Of a stretch of 64,000 bases of DNA, positions 61,630-64,000 are shown piece after piece. A program made the translations under genes and the position numbers. Each line of letters starts with the position of its first letter. The first letter of the stretch is position 1. The stretch is from Lichenicoccus sp965277665. Lineage in GTDB: Bacteria > Pseudomonadota > Alphaproteobacteria > Acetobacterales > Acetobacteraceae. The stretch lies in contig NZ_OZ255835.1 in the NCBI RefSeq assembly GCF_965277665.1, positions 3,286,001 through 3,350,000 of the forward strand, written 5' to 3'. The notes under the pieces were generated by a model, which saw only the letters and a program-made list of their open reading frames with translations, was not told the DNA's origin and did not search any database.

Positions 61630-62763
61630 ATGCAGAACATCGTCATTGCGGGTTATGCCCGCTCGCCGTTCCATTTCGCGTCCAAGGGCGCTCTGGCGCG
61701 GGTCAGGCCGGACGACCTCGCGAGCCAGGTGGTGCGCGGCCTGGTCGAGCGCAGCGGGGTGAAGCCCGAGGATATCGAGGACCTGATCGTCGGCTGCGCC
61801 TTCCCCGAGGGCGAGCAGGGTATGAATGTCGCGCGCCTGATCGGGCTGCTCGCCGACCTGCCGCAGTCCGTCGGCGGCGTCACCGTCAACCGCTTCTGCG
61901 GTTCCTCGATGCAGTCGGTGCACATGGCGGCCGGCGCGATCGCGCTCGGCGCCGGCGAGGTGTTCATCTGTGCCGGCGTCGAGAGCATGAGCCGGGTGCC
62001 GATGCAGGGCTTCAACCCGCTGCCGAACCCGGAGCTCGCAGCCAAGGCGCCGGCCTATATCGGCATGGGCGACACCGCAGAGAACGTGGCGAAGCGCTAC
62101 GAGATCAGCCGCGAGAGGCAGGAGACGTTCGCGCTCGCCAGCCAGCGCAAGGCCGCCGAGGCGCGCTCGAACGGCCGCCTTGCGGACGAGATCGTGCCAA
62201 TTCGGAGCAAAGCCGGCATCGTCGACACCGATGGCTGCCTGCGCCCCGAGAGCACGGCCGAAGGTCTCGCCGCGCTGAAGCCGGCATTCCAGGCGGATGG
62301 CACTGTCACCGCCGGCACCGCGTCGCCGCTGACCGACGGCGCCAGCGCGGTGCTGGTCTGCACCGAGCAATATGCATCCCGCAACGGCCTGCGCATGCTG
62401 GCGCGGCTGCGCAGCGTCGCGATCTCCGGCTGCGCGCCGGAAGTCATGGGTCTCGGGCCGATCCTGGCCAGCCGCAAGGCGCTCGAGCGCGGCGGCGTGA
62501 AGGCGTCCGAGCTGGACGTGGTCGAGCTGAACGAGGCGTTTGCCAGCCAAGCGATTGCCTGCGCCGGCGAGATCGGCGTGCGCGACGAGGCGCTCAACAT
62601 CGATGGCGGCGCGATCGCGATCGGCCATCCACTCGGGGCCACAGGCGCACGCATCGTCGGCAAGGCGGCGCAGCTGCTGGCGCGCGACGGCGGCCGCTAC
62701 GCGCTGGCGACGCAATGCATCGGCGGCGGCCAGGGGATCGCGACGCTGCTGGAGCGTGTCTGA
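61630..62763 (+). CDS. fadA: Acetyl-CoA acyltransferase (thiolase)
   Basis: A 377-residue thiolase, last step of beta-oxidation. The nucleophile Cys is in TVNRFCGSSMQSVHMAAG, His is in AIAIGHPLGATGARIVG and the second Cys in ATQCIGGGQGIA. ATG 61630 was chosen; the open frame 19 codons upstream lacks protein character. The stop overlaps the next start (TGATG). Confidence 0.92.
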   Translation: MQNIVIAGYARSPFHFASKGALARVRPDDLASQVVRGLVERSGVKPEDIEDLIVGCAFPEGEQGMNVARLIGLLADLPQSVGGVTVNRFCGSSMQSVHMAAGAIALGAGEVFICAGVESMSRVPMQGFNPLPNPELAAKAPAYIGMGDTAENVAKRYEISRERQETFALASQRKAAEARSNGRLADEIVPIRSKAGIVDTDGCLRPESTAEGLAALKPAFQADGTVTAGTASPLTDGASAVLVCTEQYASRNGLRMLARLRSVAISGCAPEVMGLGPILASRKALERGGVKASELDVVELNEAFASQAIACAGEIGVRDEALNIDGGAIAIGHPLGATGARIVGKAAQLLARDGGRYALATQCIGGGQGIATLLERV

Positions 62764-64000
62764 TGGGAACGGGCAACATCGAACGCGTCTGCGTCATCGG
62801 TGCCGGCGTCATGGGTGCCGCGATCGCGGCGCAGGTGGCCAATGCTGGCGTCCGGGTGCTGCTGCTCGACATCCTGCCGAAAGGTGAGGGTGCGGACCGC
62901 AGCAGCGTGGCCAAGGCAGCGATCGCGCGCCTGCTCAAGACCGACCCGGCGCCGTTCATGTCGCCCGCCGCAGCCAGGCTGGTAGAGGCCGGCAACATCG
63001 AGGACGATCTCGGGCGCGTGGCCGAGTGCGACTGGGTGATCGAGGCCATCGTCGAGCGCCTCGATGCCAAGCAGGCGCTGTATCGCCGGCTGGATGCGGT
63101 GCGCCGTCCGGGCACCGCGATCAGCTCGAACACCTCGACGATCCCGCTGGCGCAGCTCGTCGACGGACTGCCGGCTGCTCTGCAACGCGACTTCATGATC
63201 ACGCATTTCTTCAATCCGCCGCGCTACATGCGGCTGCTGGAGATCGTGACCAGCCCTGAGACCGATGCCGCCCTGGTCGACCGCATCGCGCAGTTCTCCG
63301 ACCACCGGCTCGGCAAGACCGTGGTGCGCGCCAAGGACACGCCCGGCTTCATCGCCAACCGCATCGGCACCTTCTGGCTGCAGCACGGCGTCAATGCGGC
63401 GATCGATCTCGGGTTGACCGTCGAGGAAGCCGACGCGGTCATGGGCCGGCCGTTCGGCATTCCCAAGACCGGCGTGTTCGGCCTGCTCGACCTGGTCGGG
63501 CTCGACCTGATGCCGCACATCAATGCCAGCATGAAGGCGTCGCTGCCGGCGGACGATGCGTTCCTCGCCTCACTGCGCGATCAGCCGCTACTGAACAGGA
63601 TGATCGCGGACGGCTATACCGGCCGCAAAGGTAAGGGCGGCTTTTATCGGATCAACCGGACGGCCGGGAAGGTGAAGGAGTCGATCGGCCTCGTCACCGG
63701 GGACTACGCCACCTCGTCCAGGGCCACTGTGCCCAGCGAGCTATCCCGAAGCCCGAAGGCGCTGATCGCCTCGTCCGAAAAACTCGGCCGCTATGCCTGG
63801 GCGGTGATGGGGGCGACGCTCGCCTATGGCGCGAGCCTGGTGCCGGCGATCGCCGACGACATCGTGGCGGTGGATGCCGCCATGCGCCTCGGCTTCAACT
63901 GGAAGCAGGGCCCGTTCGAGCTGCTCGACGCGCTCGGGCCGGCCGCGGTCGCCGCGCGGCTGGAGCAGGGCGGACAAACGGCGCCGGCGCTGCTGAAGCA
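62763..64000 (+). CDS. 3-hydroxyacyl-CoA dehydrogenase (FadN/FadB type), 3' end outside window
   Basis: The frame starts ATGGGAACG, overlapping the thiolase stop, and stays open to the window end (412 codons). NAD site VCVIGAGVMGAAIAAQVANA opens it; then SSNTSTIPLAQLVDGLP, ITHFFNPPRYMRLLEIV with the catalytic His, and KDTPGFIANRIGTFWLQHGV. A second HAD-like repeat begins near KLGRYAWAVMG. Starting with the dehydrogenase rather than a hydratase is the FadN order, so an enoyl-CoA hydratase domain probably follows outside. Confidence 0.93.
   Translation, partial: MGTGNIERVCVIGAGVMGAAIAAQVANAGVRVLLLDILPKGEGADRSSVAKAAIARLLKTDPAPFMSPAAARLVEAGNIEDDLGRVAECDWVIEAIVERLDAKQALYRRLDAVRRPGTAISSNTSTIPLAQLVDGLPAALQRDFMITHFFNPPRYMRLLEIVTSPETDAALVDRIAQFSDHRLGKTVVRAKDTPGFIANRIGTFWLQHGVNAAIDLGLTVEEADAVMGRPFGIPKTGVFGLLDLVGLDLMPHINASMKASLPADDAFLASLRDQPLLNRMIADGYTGRKGKGGFYRINRTAGKVKESIGLVTGDYATSSRATVPSELSRSPKALIASSEKLGRYAWAVMGATLAYGASLVPAIADDIVAVDAAMRLGFNWKQGPFELLDALGPAAVAARLEQGGQTAPALLK

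Noticed and set aside
1..64000. CRISPR array or rRNA operon
   Set aside because: No regularly spaced repeat set and no rRNA sequence were seen.

Overview
The window is high-GC DNA from an alphaproteobacterium, most probably an Acetobacteraceae-like (Acetobacterales) lineage. The signs are a CtrA-family regulator, a DmeR/DmeF metal-efflux pair, a DUF1192 protein, a Flp pilin, and a compact 13-gene nuo operon with fused nuoCD. The assignment is inferred from gene content; no rRNA gene is present.

Layout. 1-6.6 kb: the end of hutU, dmeRF behind a C-tract operator, a 106-bp MITE-like palindromic element, a DUF305 protein, an SDR oxidoreductase, a CtrA-family response regulator and a class I fructose-bisphosphate aldolase. 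6.9-20.4 kb: a 13.5-kb genomic island at the 3' end of tRNA-Thr(TGT), bounded by an exact 23-bp repeat. It carries an Mrr-type restriction endonuclease, small membrane and regulatory proteins, a cupin protein and many genes I cannot name. It is decaying: the tyrosine integrase and the serine recombinase are frameshifted, a polymerase-like gene has an in-frame stop, a secreted-protein gene is frameshifted and an S53 peptidase survives only as a tail. A third, degenerate att-like site at 11.92 kb suggests two successive insertions.

20.5-34 kb: an envelope and glycan locus. It has a GT-C transferase, an LptF/LptG pair, and a three-gene inositol cassette (inositol-3-phosphate synthase, nucleotidyltransferase, CDP-alcohol phosphatidyltransferase) that together look like a CDP-inositol route to an inositol lipid. 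It also has a GT32, two GT4 transferases, a radical SAM protein and a flippase. 34-43 kb: an AI-2E-type permease, DUF1192, a lone Flp pilin, a very large CheB-CheR-PAS-kinase-REC-REC-LuxR fusion and an AsmA protein.

42.9-57.5 kb: the complete operon nuoA-B-CD-E-F-G-H-I-J-K-L-M-N on the minus strand, mostly with ATGA-type overlaps. 57.7-64 kb: a Gfo/Idh/MocA and zinc-MDR dehydrogenase pair, then a fatty-acid block (acyl-CoA ligase divergent from thiolase and a 3-hydroxyacyl-CoA dehydrogenase that runs off the window). Together the beta-oxidation block and complex I give a respiratory, fatty-acid-using cell.

The most notable items are the CDP-inositol cassette next to LptFG and the glycan genes, the one-protein sensor-to-DNA-binding fusion, and the layered decaying island with its altered polymerase-like gene.
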